Part shown: positions 25,987 through 35,240 of the stretch, piece by piece
Layout of the letters: every line of letters starts with the position of its first letter
How positions within the stretch are numbered: position 1 is the stretch's first letter
Source: an uncultured Roseicyclus sp.
Lineage (GTDB): Bacteria > Pseudomonadota > Alphaproteobacteria > Rhodobacterales > Rhodobacteraceae
DNA length: 64,000 nucleotides
Reading direction: 5' to 3'
Assembly: GCA_937139335.1 (NCBI GenBank)
Contig: CAKZPN010000046.1
Location: 62,001-126,000 of the forward strand
Notes under the pieces: model-generated
The model's input: only the letters and a program-made list of their open reading frames with translations
Database searches by the model: none
Told to the model about the DNA's origin: nothing
Program-made: the position numbers and the translations under genes

Positions 25987-27006
25987 ATGACCGCCATCGA
26001 AAGCCTGAACCCCGAGATCCCGCTCTTCGCCCGCACCGGCGTCAACCTCGCCTCCGCCGGGCTTGGGGCCAAGGCGCTCTGGGCGACGGACCAGTTCTTC
26101 GCGCCGCTCGACCGCATGCTCGACGACAGCGCGCCGGTCTTCATCGTTGGAAAGTTCGACGATCACGGCAAATGGATGGACGGCTGGGAAACCCGCCGCC
26201 GCCGCGACGGCGGGCACGACAGCGCGGTGATCAAGCTCGCGGGTGCCGGCCGCATCATCGGCTTCGACGTCGACACCTCGCATTTCACCGGCAACTACGC
26301 CCCCGCGGTGCGGATCGAGGCCGCGCATTTCCGCGGCGACCTGCCGGCCGAGGACGAAGCCTGGGTCACGATCCTGCCACACAAGGCGCTCGGCCCGTCC
26401 GCGCATCACTATTTCAGCTGTGACAGCTTCGAGAGCTGGTCGCATCTGCGCGTCCACATCTACCCCGACGGCGGCGTCGCGCGGCTGCGCGTCTTCGGCG
26501 TTCCGGAGTTGGACGCGGCCAATGCCAAGGGCGAGATCGACCTTGCCGCGGCGCTGAACGGCGGCCGCATCCTCGGCTTTTCCGATGCGCATTACGGCGA
26601 TTACAACCGCCTGCTGGCGCCGGGGCGCGGCGCGAACATGGGCGAAGGCTGGGAAACCCGCCGCAGGCGCGAGCCGGGCTACGATTGGATGATTTTGGCG
26701 CTTGGCGCGCGCGGCGTGATCGAGAAGGCGCTGATCGACACCGCGCATTTCAAGGGCAACTACCCCGATACCGCCTCGCTCCAAGCCGCCGACATGAAAA
26801 GCTTCGGCGACGGGCTGACCGATGCGCTGATCACCGACTCGATGTTCTGGAAAGAGCTTCTGCCGCCGCAGAAGCTGGGCGCCGACGCCGAACACAGCTT
26901 TCGCGACGAGCTGGCCGACCTCGGCCCGGTGACGCATGTGCGCTTCAACATCTTCCCCGACGGCGGCGTGTCGCGCCTGCGCCTCTTCGGCAAGCCGGCC
27001 GCGTGA
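25987..27006 (+). CDS. alc: Allantoicase
   Basis: A 339-residue allantoicase that hydrolyses allantoate to ureidoglycolate and urea. The protein is made of two similar halves, each with GKWMDGWETRRRR or GEGWETRRRREPGYDW, followed by DTSHFTGNYAP or DTAHFKGNYPD and a VRxxIxPDGGVxRLRxFG strand (near residues 155-172 and 315-334). This internal duplication is the family hallmark. The ATG at 25987 begins just before the conserved block. Divergent from puuD across 206 bases in which I see no clear operator. Confidence 0.96.
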   Translation: MTAIESLNPEIPLFARTGVNLASAGLGAKALWATDQFFAPLDRMLDDSAPVFIVGKFDDHGKWMDGWETRRRRDGGHDSAVIKLAGAGRIIGFDVDTSHFTGNYAPAVRIEAAHFRGDLPAEDEAWVTILPHKALGPSAHHYFSCDSFESWSHLRVHIYPDGGVARLRVFGVPELDAANAKGEIDLAAALNGGRILGFSDAHYGDYNRLLAPGRGANMGEGWETRRRREPGYDWMILALGARGVIEKALIDTAHFKGNYPDTASLQAADMKSFGDGLTDALITDSMFWKELLPPQKLGADAEHSFRDELADLGPVTHVRFNIFPDGGVSRLRLFGKPAA

Positions 27007-27188
27007 GGCGCGTGCGCGGGACGTCCTGCCTGCCGCGCGCTGGCGGGCTATCGGCCCGTGGGGACGCGCCCGTGCAGGACACAAGGCCGTTTGCACGCCG
27101 GATCACGGATACCTCTTTTCTTCGGGCGGGCCTGTCGCTACCGTCCACCGCCATAAGACAGAAACTGTCCAACCTGGGAGACTGACGA

Positions 27189-28376
27189 ATGAAAAAGATC
27201 CTTATGGCCACTGCGGCCACGGTGGCCTTCGCCGGCATGGCCAATGCTCAGGAGAGCATTTCCATCGGCGTGATCCTCGGCTTCACCGGCCCGCTCGAAT
27301 CGCTCGCGCCGGGCATGGCTATGGGCGCCGAGATGGCGATTGCCGAAGTGTCTGACTCGGGCCTGCTGCTGGACGGCACCACCGTCTCCGCTGTCCGTGG
27401 TGACAGCACCTGCATCGACAGCTCCGCCGCCAACGCGGCCGCCGAGCGTCTGATCACCTCGGACGGCGTCAGCGGCATCGTCGGCGCGGATTGCTCGGGT
27501 GTGACCACCTCGATCCTGACGAACGTCGCCCTGCCCAACGGCATGGTCATGATCTCGCCCTCCGCCACCTCGCCGGCACTGTCCACGATCGAGGACAACG
27601 GGCTGTTCTTCCGCACCGCGCCGTCCGACGCGCGCCAGGGCGTCGTGATGTCCGAGATCATCATGGGCCGCGGCATCGACACGGTCGCCGTGACCTACAC
27701 AAACAACGACTACGGCCTCGGCCTTGCCGACAGCTTCCAGGCGGCCTTCACCGAAATGGGCGGCACGGTCACGCTGGTCGCGGCCCATGAAGACGGCCGC
27801 GCCGACTACTCGGCCGAAGTGGGCGCCCTGGCCTCTGCCGGTGGCGACGCTCTGGTCGTTGCGGGCTACGTCGACCAGGGCGGCTCGGGCATCGTGCAGG
27901 CGGCCCTCGACACCGGCGCGTTCGACACCTTCGTCTTCCCCGACGGCATGGTCAGCCAAGCGCTGGTCGACAACTTCGGCGCGGACATCGACGGCTCCTT
28001 CGGCCAGAACCCCGGTACCGACAGCGAAGGCGCGGGTCTCTACCAGGCGATGGCGACGGAAGCCGGCTATGACGGCACCTCGCCCTTCTCGGCCGAGGCC
28101 TATGACGCCGCAGCCCTGATCCTGCTCGCCATGCAGGCCGCAGGCTCCACCACGCCCGCCGATTACGCCGCCGAGGTGATGAATGTCGCCAACGCACCGG
28201 GCGAGCAGATCCTGCCCGGCGACCTCGCCCGTGGCCTGGAACTGATCGCCGCCGGTGAAGATGTCGACTACGTCGGCGCCTCGGCCGTGGAACTGATCGG
28301 CGCCGGCGAAAGCGCCGGCAACTACCGCGAGATCGAGATCGACGGCGGATCGCTGATCGTCGTCGGCTTCCGCTGA
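27189..28376 (+). CDS. Branched-chain amino acid type ABC transporter, substrate-binding protein
   Basis: A 395-residue periplasmic binding protein of the LivJ/LivK type. Residues 1-20 (MKKILMATAATVAFAGMANA) are a signal peptide. The mature start ESISIGVILGFTGPLESLAPGMAMGAEMAIAE is the typical ligand-domain opening, and VTYTNNDYGLGLADSFQAAF near residue 170 is the hinge-region signature. It is the first gene of a five-component importer set. A 12-bp hairpin downstream should favour its expression over the ATPases. The substrate is unknown; the family takes amino acids, amides, urea and similar compounds, and allantoicase next door makes nitrogen compounds plausible. Confidence 0.93.
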   Translation: MKKILMATAATVAFAGMANAQESISIGVILGFTGPLESLAPGMAMGAEMAIAEVSDSGLLLDGTTVSAVRGDSTCIDSSAANAAAERLITSDGVSGIVGADCSGVTTSILTNVALPNGMVMISPSATSPALSTIEDNGLFFRTAPSDARQGVVMSEIIMGRGIDTVAVTYTNNDYGLGLADSFQAAFTEMGGTVTLVAAHEDGRADYSAEVGALASAGGDALVVAGYVDQGGSGIVQAALDTGAFDTFVFPDGMVSQALVDNFGADIDGSFGQNPGTDSEGAGLYQAMATEAGYDGTSPFSAEAYDAAALILLAMQAAGSTTPADYAAEVMNVANAPGEQILPGDLARGLELIAAGEDVDYVGASAVELIGAGESAGNYREIEIDGGSLIVVGFR

Positions 28377-28401
28377 TCGTCACGATCCATCAAGGCAAGG
28401 C

Positions 28402-28430
28402 AAACAGCCCGGTTTCCGACCGGGCTGTTT
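28402..28430 (+). terminator. Intercistronic hairpin after the binding-protein gene
   Basis: AAACAGCCCGGT and ACCGGGCTGTTT form a perfect 12-bp stem with a TTCCG loop, 25 bases after the binding-protein stop and 22 bases before the next start. There is only a TTT tail, so read-through into the ATPase genes is expected. It probably attenuates transcription and protects the upstream mRNA end. Confidence 0.75.
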
Positions 28431-28452
28431 CGCAAACGGGGGACAGCCACGC

Positions 28453-29247
28453 ATGATCGAGGTCCGGGACCTGCACAAGCATTTCGGGGGATTTCACGCC
28501 GTGGACGGCGCGAGCCTCCGGATCGAGACCGGCTCGATCACCGGACTGATTGGCCCGAATGGTGCCGGAAAGACCACGCTTTTCAACGTCATCGCCGGTG
28601 TCCTGCCCCCGACGAGCGGCACCGTCATCATGGATGGCGAGGACATCACCGGACTGCCGCCGCACCAGCTGTTTTCCAAGGGGCTGCTGCGCACATTCCA
28701 GATCGCGCACGAGTTTCATTCGATGACCTGCCGCGAGAACCTGATGATGGTGCCGCCCGCACAGTCGGGCGAAAGCCTCTGGAACACCTGGTTCGGCCGC
28801 AAGCGCATCGCCGACGAGGAACGCGCGCTCGCCGCCCGCGCCGACGAGGTGCTGGAGTTCCTGACCATCGAACATCTCGCCGACCATCCCGCGGGCATGG
28901 TCTCGGGCGGGCAGAAAAAGCTGCTGGAGCTCGGCCGCACGATGATGGTCGACGCCAAGATCGTGTTTCTGGACGAGGTCGGCGCGGGCGTGAATCGCAC
29001 GCTTCTGAACACCATCGGCGACGCGATCCTCCGGCTCAACAAGGAACGCGGCTACACCTTCTGCGTCATCGAGCATGACATGGATTTCATCGGCCGCCTC
29101 TGCGACCCGGTCATCGTGATGGCCGAGGGACATGTGCTGGCCAAGGGCTCCATCGACGAGATCAAGGCCAATGAGCAGGTGATCGAGGCCTATCTCGGCA
29201 CCGGGTTGAAGAACAAGGACCAGCTGGCCGAGGGAGCGGGCGCATGA
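28453..29247 (+). CDS. ABC transporter ATPase, LivG type
   Basis: A 264-residue ATP-binding subunit of a branched-chain amino acid type importer. Walker A GPNGAGKT is near residue 36-43, the signature is [15 protein letters not shown] near residue 155, and Walker B reads [10 protein letters not shown], with Val in place of the usual Pro after DE. The LivG-specific [19 protein letters not shown]-loop region is present. A GGGGGA ribosome site precedes the ATG. It overlaps the LivF-type gene by 4 bases (ATGA). Confidence 0.94.
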   Translation: MIEVRDLHKHFGGFHAVDGASLRIETGSITGLIGPNGAGKTTLFNVIAGVLPPTSGTVIMDGEDITGLPPHQLFSKGLLRTFQIAHEFHSMTCRENLMMVPPAQSGESLWNTWFGRKRIADEERALAARADEVLEFLTIEHLADHPAGMVSGGQKKLLELGRTMMVDAKIVFLDEVGAGVNRTLLNTIGDAILRLNKERGYTFCVIEHDMDFIGRLCDPVIVMAEGHVLAKGSIDEIKANEQVIEAYLGTGLKNKDQLAEGAGA

Positions 29248-30065
29248 GCGACAACCCCTACCAGAACGACCGCGGCAACAAGGACTGGTCGATCGCCAAG
29301 CAGGGCGGCGGCACCCTCACCGCCTCGCCCGGCACCGGCCACGCGATGAACACGCGCGACGCGTTCCTGATCGGCGACAGCATGACCGGCGGCTACGGCG
29401 GCGGGCCCGATATTTTGCATGAGTGCACCATCGCGGTGAACCCCGGCGAAATCACCGTGATCGTAGGCCCCAACGGCGCCGGCAAGTCGACCGCGATGAA
29501 GGCGGTCTTTGGCATGCTGAACGTGCGCCAGGGCTCGGTCCGACTTGACGGCGAGGACATCACCGACCTCAGCCCGCAGGACCGTGTCGGCTGTGGCATG
29601 GGCTTCGTGCCGCAGACCAACAACATCTTCACCTCGATGACGGTGGAGGAGAACCTCGAGATGGGTGCCTTCATCCGCCGCGACGATATCCGCGGCACGA
29701 TGGAGCAGGTCTACGAGCTGTTTCCGATCCTGAAGGACAAGCGCCGCCAGCCTGCGGGCGAATTGTCGGGCGGCCAGCGCCAGCAGGTCGCCGTCGGCCG
29801 CGCGCTGATGACCCAGCCCAAGGTGCTGATGCTGGACGAGCCCACTGCCGGTGTCTCGCCGATCGTGATGGACGAGCTTTTCGACCGCATCATCGAGGTC
29901 AGCCGCACCGGCATCCCGATCCTGATGGTGGAACAGAACGCACGCCAGGCGCTTGCGATCGCCGACAGGGGCTACGTGCTGGTGCAGGGGCGCAACGCCC
30001 ATACCGGCACCGGCAAGGAACTGCTGGCCGACCCCGAGGTCCGCCGCAGTTTCCTGGGGGGCTGA
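29244..30065 (+). CDS. ABC transporter ATPase, LivF type
   Basis: A 273-residue ATP-binding subunit. Walker A GPNGAGKS lies near residue 75-82, signature LSGGQRQQVAVGRAL near residue 174, Walker B VLMLDEPTAGVSP near residue 195. An N-terminal extension of about 45 polar residues (rich in Gly, Asn, Asp) precedes the core; LivF proteins of E. coli lack it. The start overlaps the previous stop as ATGA, supporting it as the true start. Partner of the LivG-type subunit. Confidence 0.93.
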   Translation: MSDNPYQNDRGNKDWSIAKQGGGTLTASPGTGHAMNTRDAFLIGDSMTGGYGGGPDILHECTIAVNPGEITVIVGPNGAGKSTAMKAVFGMLNVRQGSVRLDGEDITDLSPQDRVGCGMGFVPQTNNIFTSMTVEENLEMGAFIRRDDIRGTMEQVYELFPILKDKRRQPAGELSGGQRQQVAVGRALMTQPKVLMLDEPTAGVSPIVMDELFDRIIEVSRTGIPILMVEQNARQALAIADRGYVLVQGRNAHTGTGKELLADPEVRRSFLGG

Positions 30066-30068
30066 GAG

Positions 30069-30437
30069 ATGCACCGCGCCGCCCTGCCCTGTCTGCTGGC
30101 CCTGATCGCCGGCCCGGCCTTGGCCGAGCCCTGGGCCTGCAATTTCACCGTCGAGTGCAGCATTGGCGCCGATTGCACGGCGGTGTCGAACGACCTGGAA
30201 ATCATCGCCGCCGACCATTCGGGCGAGTTGTTCCTGTCCACGCTCAGCGAGAGCTTTCCGGTCACGCGTCTGACGGAGCAAGGCGCGCTGCCCGCCGCCT
30301 ACGCGAGCACGGACCAGGGCGGCAACGCCGAGCTTCTGACCATCGACACCGACCGCACGGCCACGATCACGCTGCATTTCTTCGACACCGAGATCGCGGC
30401 GATCACCTACCTCGGCAGTTGCGAGGAGCTGAAATGA
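30069..30437 (+). CDS. Small secreted protein of unknown function inside the liv operon
   Basis: A 122-residue protein starting 3 bases after the LivF-type stop. Residues 1-19 (MHRAALPCLLALIAGPALA) are a signal peptide with an A-x-A cleavage site. The mature protein has cysteines in EPWACNFTVECSIGADC and near the C-terminus (YLGSCEELK), so disulfides are likely in the periplasm. The sequence looks like a small beta-sandwich. I recognise no family. Its place between the ATPase and permease genes suggests a transport accessory or simple operon passenger. Confidence 0.72.
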   Translation: MHRAALPCLLALIAGPALAEPWACNFTVECSIGADCTAVSNDLEIIAADHSGELFLSTLSESFPVTRLTEQGALPAAYASTDQGGNAELLTIDTDRTATITLHFFDTEIAAITYLGSCEELK

Positions 30438-30520
30438 CCCGCTCCGACCCGATTCTCGCAGGCGTGGCGGACACCGCCGGACCCGCACGCAGTAACACCG
30501 ACAGATCTGGGGCGCTCTGA
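30434..30520 (+). CDS. Possible 28-residue micro-ORF coupling two liv genes
   Basis: An ATG-initiated frame of 28 codons that begins within the stop of the preceding secreted-protein gene (ATGA) and ends with TGA one base before the ATG of the LivH-type permease. The encoded peptide is MTRSDPILAGVADTAGPARS and eight more residues. It has no recognisable domain. The exact fit in the 84-base gap makes a translational-coupling role possible, but it could also be a chance frame. Confidence 0.3.
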   Translation: MTRSDPILAGVADTAGPARSNTDRSGAL

Positions 30521-30521
30521 C

Positions 30522-31532
30522 ATGGACCTACTCAACGCCTTGGTGACGCTCTTGAATTTCGTCATCATCCCGGCCACCGCCTATGGCGCGCAACTCGCCC
30601 TCGGCGCGCTGGGGGTGACGCTGATCTACGGTATCCTGCGCTTTTCGAACTTCGCCCATGGCGACACCATGGCCTTCGGGACCATGGTTGTGATCCTGTG
30701 TACTTGGGCCCTGCAGGGCGCGGGCATCACGCTCGGGCCGCTGCCCACGGCGCTTCTGGCGCTGCCCATCGGCATCGCCGTCACCGGGCTGCTCGTCGTG
30801 GGCACCGACAAGATGGTCTACCGCTTCTACCGCCGGCAGAAGGCGAAGCCGGTGATCTACGTCATCGCCTCGCTCGGCGTCATGTTCATCCTCAACGGCA
30901 TCGTGCGCTTCATCATCGGCGTCGACGACCAGCGCTTTGCCGACGGTGAACGCTTCATCATCTCGGCCGGCACCTTTCGCGACATGACCGGGCTGGAGGA
31001 AGGCCTCGCCTTCCGCACCTCGCAGGGGCTCACCATCGTCGTCGCGCTGATCGCGATGGCGCTCTTGTTCTGGTTTCTGAACCGCACCCGCACCGGCAAG
31101 TCGATGCGCGCCTTTTCCGACAACGAGGATCTGGCGCTGCTCTCGGGCATCAACCCCGAGCGGGTGGTGATGATCACCTGGCTGATCGTGGCGGCCTTGG
31201 CGACAACGGCAGGCGTGCTCTACGGGCTGGACAAGTCGTTCAAGCCCTTCACCTATTTCCAGCTGCTGCTGCCGATCTTCGCCTCGGCCATCGTCGGCGG
31301 GCTCGGCAACCCGGTCGGCGCGATCCTGGGCGGCTTTCTCATCGCGTTTTCCGAGGTCGGCGTCACCTACGCCTTCCGCAAGGTTGTGGCCTACATCCTG
31401 CCCGAAAGCATGGAGCCCTCGGGCCTGCTGCAGCTTCTGTCCACCGACTACAAGTTCGCGGTCAGCTTCGGCATCCTGCTGATCGTCCTGCTGTTCAAGC
31501 CCACCGGCATCATGAAGGGGAAATCGGTATGA
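30522..31532 (+). CDS. ABC transporter permease, LivH type
   Basis: A 336-residue inner-membrane permease of the LivH family, with about nine hydrophobic segments. The opening FVIIPATAYGAQLALGALGVTLIYGILRFSNFAHGDTMAFG near residue 10-50 is the family signature, and residues about 195-260 contain the DNEDLALLSGINPERVVMITW cytoplasmic coupling loop. LivH N-terminal regions normally begin directly with this signature; the start here gives about ten extra residues. It overlaps the LivM-type gene by 4 bases. Confidence 0.94.
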   Translation: MDLLNALVTLLNFVIIPATAYGAQLALGALGVTLIYGILRFSNFAHGDTMAFGTMVVILCTWALQGAGITLGPLPTALLALPIGIAVTGLLVVGTDKMVYRFYRRQKAKPVIYVIASLGVMFILNGIVRFIIGVDDQRFADGERFIISAGTFRDMTGLEEGLAFRTSQGLTIVVALIAMALLFWFLNRTRTGKSMRAFSDNEDLALLSGINPERVVMITWLIVAALATTAGVLYGLDKSFKPFTYFQLLLPIFASAIVGGLGNPVGAILGGFLIAFSEVGVTYAFRKVVAYILPESMEPSGLLQLLSTDYKFAVSFGILLIVLLFKPTGIMKGKSV

Positions 31533-32839
31533 CCCGTACCCTCGACGCGCGCGCGATCCTGCTTTTTGCGCTGGTGGCTGTCCTCTTCATCGGCACCGGT
31601 TTCGTGCAGTCGTGGAACACCTCGCTCACGATCTTCAACATGGGCCTCGTCAGCGCGATCATGGCGCTGGGCGTGAACATGCAATGGGGCTACGCGGGGC
31701 TGTTCAACGTGGGCGTCATGGGGTTCGTGGCGCTGGGGGGCTTGGCCGCGGTGCTCGTCTCCATGCCGCCGGTGGGCGAGGCCTGGGCGGCGGGCGGCGT
31801 TCAGGTGCTTTTGGGCCTCGTGCTCGGGGCGGCCACGATCCTGTTCGCGATCCTCGCCTGGTCGCGCCTGCCAGCCGGGCGAATGCGAACGCTCGCCATG
31901 CCCGTCATCCTGATCGGCGGCTTCTTCATCTTTCGCTACGTCTTCGACGCCGGCGTCGCCTCCGTCGAGGCGGTGAACCCGGCCGCGACGGGCTATCTCG
32001 GCGGGCTCGGCCTGCCGGTGATCCTGGCCTGGCCGGTGGGCGGGCTGCTGGCCGCGGGCGGCGCCTGGATCATCGGCAAGACGGCATTGGGGCTCAGGTC
32101 GGACTACCTCGCCATCGCGACGCTCGGCATCGCCGAGATCATTATCGCGGTGCTGAAGAACGAGGACTGGCTGGCGCGCGGGGTGAAGAACGTCACCGGT
32201 ATCCCGCGCCCGGTCCCATACGAGGTCGATCTGCAACAGGCCGACTGGTTCATCGACCTCGCCGCACGGATCGGCGCCAGCCCCGTCACCTTCTCCTCGA
32301 TCTTCGTGAAGCTCTGCTACGCCTCGCTTTTCATCGTCGTCCTGCTGATCCTGATCTGGCTTTCGGAAAAGGCGTGGAACTCGCCCTGGGGCCGGATGAT
32401 GCGCGCGATCCGCGACAACGAGGTTTCGGCCTCGGCCATGGGCAAGGACGTGAAGGCGCGCCACCTGCAGGTCTTCGTGCTGGGTTCGGCGATCATCGGC
32501 ATGGCGGGCGCGATGATGACGACGCTCGACAGCCAGCTCGTGCCCGGCACCTACCAGCCGCTGCGCTTCACCTTCCTCGTCTGGGTGATGGTGATTGTGG
32601 GCGGGTCCGGCAACAACTGGGGCGCGGTTCTGGGCGGCTTCCTGATCTGGTGGCTCTGGATCCAGGTGGAGCCGCTGGGGGCGCTCGTGATGCAGGGCAT
32701 CACCGCCGGGATGGATCCCGAATCCTGGCTCCGCAACCACCTGCTGGACGCGGTGGCGCATATGCGGCTGTTGACGATGGGGGTGATCCTGCTCCTGGTG
32801 CTGCGGTTCAGCCCGAGGGGGCTGATCCCGGAACGGTGA
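31529..32839 (+). CDS. ABC transporter permease, LivM type
   Basis: A 436-residue permease, about 80-100 residues longer than short LivM proteins because of an insert with extra hydrophobic segments after residue 85 (VLLGLVLGAATILFAILAW and MPVILIGGFFIFRYVFDAG). The LivM signature NMGLVSAIMALGVNMQWGYAGLFNVG lies near residues 37-60, and the cytoplasmic coupling motif WGRMMRAIRDNEVSASAMGKD near residue 290. It is the last gene of the importer operon. No terminator with a T run is visible after it. Confidence 0.93.
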   Translation: MTRTLDARAILLFALVAVLFIGTGFVQSWNTSLTIFNMGLVSAIMALGVNMQWGYAGLFNVGVMGFVALGGLAAVLVSMPPVGEAWAAGGVQVLLGLVLGAATILFAILAWSRLPAGRMRTLAMPVILIGGFFIFRYVFDAGVASVEAVNPAATGYLGGLGLPVILAWPVGGLLAAGGAWIIGKTALGLRSDYLAIATLGIAEIIIAVLKNEDWLARGVKNVTGIPRPVPYEVDLQQADWFIDLAARIGASPVTFSSIFVKLCYASLFIVVLLILIWLSEKAWNSPWGRMMRAIRDNEVSASAMGKDVKARHLQVFVLGSAIIGMAGAMMTTLDSQLVPGTYQPLRFTFLVWVMVIVGGSGNNWGAVLGGFLIWWLWIQVEPLGALVMQGITAGMDPESWLRNHLLDAVAHMRLLTMGVILLLVLRFSPRGLIPER

Positions 32840-32945
32840 GGGGGCGCGCGCCCTTCACCCGATCTTGATGCAAGAGTGATTGGCGCTTTCGCCGGACCTC
32901 GCGGATGCTCGCGCTCGATCCATCAGCATCCTCGGGGGCCCCGCC

Positions 32946-34304
32946 ATGACACACGCGCCGCGCACGCTCGCCCTTCTGCTCGCCCTTACATGGCTCGCCC
33001 ACCCGGCAGGGGCTACCGACCACCTGCCCGACTACGTCATCGCCGAGTTCGGCGCGCCGCCGCCCGTGCCCGACACGGCCCTGCCGGATGACCTGCGCGC
33101 CGCCGTCCAGACTGCCTTCGTCGACAGCTTCACCCGCTCCGAATGGGGCCCGGCGCAGGACGAGGCCCTGGCCCTCATCGCCACCTCGGGCGATCCGCGC
33201 CTCGGTTGGCTCATCAGCGACATGATGCGCTTCGTCAGCTCGCCCCGGCTGACGCAGGCGCTTTCCGATGCCGCCGCGACCGTCCTCGACATCGACCCGC
33301 CCCGGTCCAACCACTGGGATACGATCACCAACCACCTGATCGCCTGGGACATCCCGGCGCCACCCGATTACCTCGCCACCAAGCGCGCGATCTTCACCAC
33401 CCTGGTGCCGGATTGGGACCGCCTCTTCGTCGCGGGCGAGATCGACTGGCGGCTCGTCTCCTGGGGCGGCGTGGGCATCGACGACCGCGCCTTCGGCCGC
33501 ACGGACGAGCCCTGCAACTGCATCCCCGCCGCCGACAACCCCGAGGTCTCGACGGCGTCCGAGGCAACCTGGCTCGCCGATGACGCCATCGTCTTCGGGA
33601 TCGTGCTGAACGGCGAGGCCCGCGCCTACCCACGCCGGATCATGGAGGTGCGCGAGATGGTCAACGACACGCTCGGCGGTCGCGACCTCGCCATCCCCTA
33701 TTGCACGCTCTGCGGCGCGGCCCAGGCCTATTTCACCGACAATATGCCTGCCGGCGTCGAGCGCCCGGTCCTGCGCACCTCGGGCCTGCTGATCCGCTCA
33801 AACAAGGTGATGTATGACATCGTGACCCATTCGGTCTTCGATACCTTCCTCGGGCGCGCCGTCACCGGCCCGCTAGCCGAGCGCGGCTTGCAGCTCGAAC
33901 AGGCCAGCGTCATCACCACCGACTGGCGCAGTTGGCGCACGACCCATCCCGACACCACCGTGCTGGTCGAGGCGCTGGCCCTGGGACGCAACTTCGACTT
34001 CCGCAACGGTCGCGACGCCGATGGCCCGATCTTTCCCGTGGGCGATGTCGACCCGCGCCTGCCGGTGCATGAGGATGTCATCGGCGTCGTCGCCGCCTCC
34101 GGCACGCCCATCGCCTTCCAGCGAAGCGCGGCGATGGTCGCGCTCAGCCGGGGTGAAGAAATCGGGTTCGAGAACGTGCGCCTCGTGCTCGAGGCGGGCG
34201 GCATTCGCGCCGTGGGCGCGGACGGCGCCGACCTCGGCAGCCATCAGGCCTTCTGGTTCGCCTGGTCTCAGTTCCACCCCGGCACCGCGCTCTGGCCCGG
34301 TTGA
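32946..34304 (+). CDS. DUF3179 domain-containing exported protein
   Basis: A 452-residue protein with signal peptide MTHAPRTLALLLALTWLAHP, cleaved near residue 23. The DUF3179 region starts near residue 200 (DDAIVFGIVLNGEARAYPRRIMEVREMVNDTLGG) and has the invariant PYCTLCGAAQAYF element near residue 245, then TSGLLIRSNKVMYDIVT. The function of this family is not known; the conserved cysteines and exported location suggest a redox or metal-linked role, which is speculation. It follows the liv operon but has its own ribosome-binding region and is 106 bases away. Confidence 0.87.
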   Translation: MTHAPRTLALLLALTWLAHPAGATDHLPDYVIAEFGAPPPVPDTALPDDLRAAVQTAFVDSFTRSEWGPAQDEALALIATSGDPRLGWLISDMMRFVSSPRLTQALSDAAATVLDIDPPRSNHWDTITNHLIAWDIPAPPDYLATKRAIFTTLVPDWDRLFVAGEIDWRLVSWGGVGIDDRAFGRTDEPCNCIPAADNPEVSTASEATWLADDAIVFGIVLNGEARAYPRRIMEVREMVNDTLGGRDLAIPYCTLCGAAQAYFTDNMPAGVERPVLRTSGLLIRSNKVMYDIVTHSVFDTFLGRAVTGPLAERGLQLEQASVITTDWRSWRTTHPDTTVLVEALALGRNFDFRNGRDADGPIFPVGDVDPRLPVHEDVIGVVAASGTPIAFQRSAAMVALSRGEEIGFENVRLVLEAGGIRAVGADGADLGSHQAFWFAWSQFHPGTALWPG

Positions 34305-34391
34305 CCGGGCCTGCGCAACCGCTGCCAGATCCTGAACGCGGGATCTCTTTCCGTGATAATGCAGGGACCTGGGCTTCTGCCCAACCTTGAG

Positions 34392-35168
34392 TTACCGCCC
34401 CTCGAACTCCGCCGGGCGCTTGTCGAGGAAGGCCAGTACGCCTTCCTTGAAATCCCGAGTGTGGCCACACTGGCCCTGAAGCTGGCCTTCGAGGAGGAGC
34501 TGTTCCTCCAGCGTGTTGCCGAAGCTCGCCTGCATCACCTGCTTGACGCGCTTGAAGGCCTCGGTCGGGCCTTTCGCCAGATGCGCCGCGCGGGCGCGCC
34601 ACGTCGCGTCGAACTCCGCGTCCGGCACCGCTTCCCAGATCATGCCCCAGTCGGCGGCCTGCGTCGCGCTGATCTTGTCCGCGAAAAGCGCCGCGCCCAT
34701 CGCCTTTTGCAGCCCGACCGTGCGCGGCAGCATCCAGGTGCCGCCGGCGTCGGGGATCAGCCCAATGCGGGTGAAGGCCTGGATGAAGCTCGCGCTTTCG
34801 GCCGCGATTGTGATGTCGCAGACCAGCGCCAGGTTCGCGCCCGCCCCCGCCGCCGTGCCGTTCACCGCCGCGATGACCGGCACCGGGCAGTCGACCACCG
34901 CCATCAGCATCGGGATGTATTCGTCGCGCAGCGTGCGCTCGAGGTTCATGTTCGACACGCTCGACCGGTCGCCCAGGTCCTGGCCCGAGCAGAACGCCCG
35001 CCCCTCGCCCGTCAGCACCACGACCCGCGCGGAACTGCCCGCGTCACCCACCGCATGGGCAAGCTCGGCGCGCATCTGCGTGTTGAGCGCGTTCATGACC
35101 TCGGGGCGGTTCAGCGTGATCACCGCCATCCCGTCCTCGTCGCGCCGCGTGATGGTCTGATAATCCAT
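34392..35168 (-). CDS. PaaG-like enoyl-CoA isomerase
   Basis: A 258-residue crotonase-fold enzyme. It matches PaaG along the active-site region: AAVNGTAAGAGANLALVCDI near residue 100-119, then FIQAFTRIGLIPDAGGTWMLP near residues 128-148, with the Asp of IPDAGG where PaaG has its catalytic aspartate and no glutamate at the hydratase positions. PaaG converts 1,2-epoxyphenylacetyl-CoA to the oxepin and also shifts double bonds. No other phenylacetate genes are nearby, so the physiological substrate is open. It lies downstream of ccmFH on the same strand. Confidence 0.88.
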   Translation of the reverse strand: MDYQTITRRDEDGMAVITLNRPEVMNALNTQMRAELAHAVGDAGSSARVVVLTGEGRAFCSGQDLGDRSSVSNMNLERTLRDEYIPMLMAVVDCPVPVIAAVNGTAAGAGANLALVCDITIAAESASFIQAFTRIGLIPDAGGTWMLPRTVGLQKAMGAALFADKISATQAADWGMIWEAVPDAEFDATWRARAAHLAKGPTEAFKRVKQVMQASFGNTLEEQLLLEGQLQGQCGHTRDFKEGVLAFLDKRPAEFEGR

Positions 35169-35240
35169 GGTCCGCCCTCTCGTGCTGTCGCGGCGGAGAC
35201 TAGACGCGGCACTCGTGGCTTGGAAAGCCGAAACGCCGCG

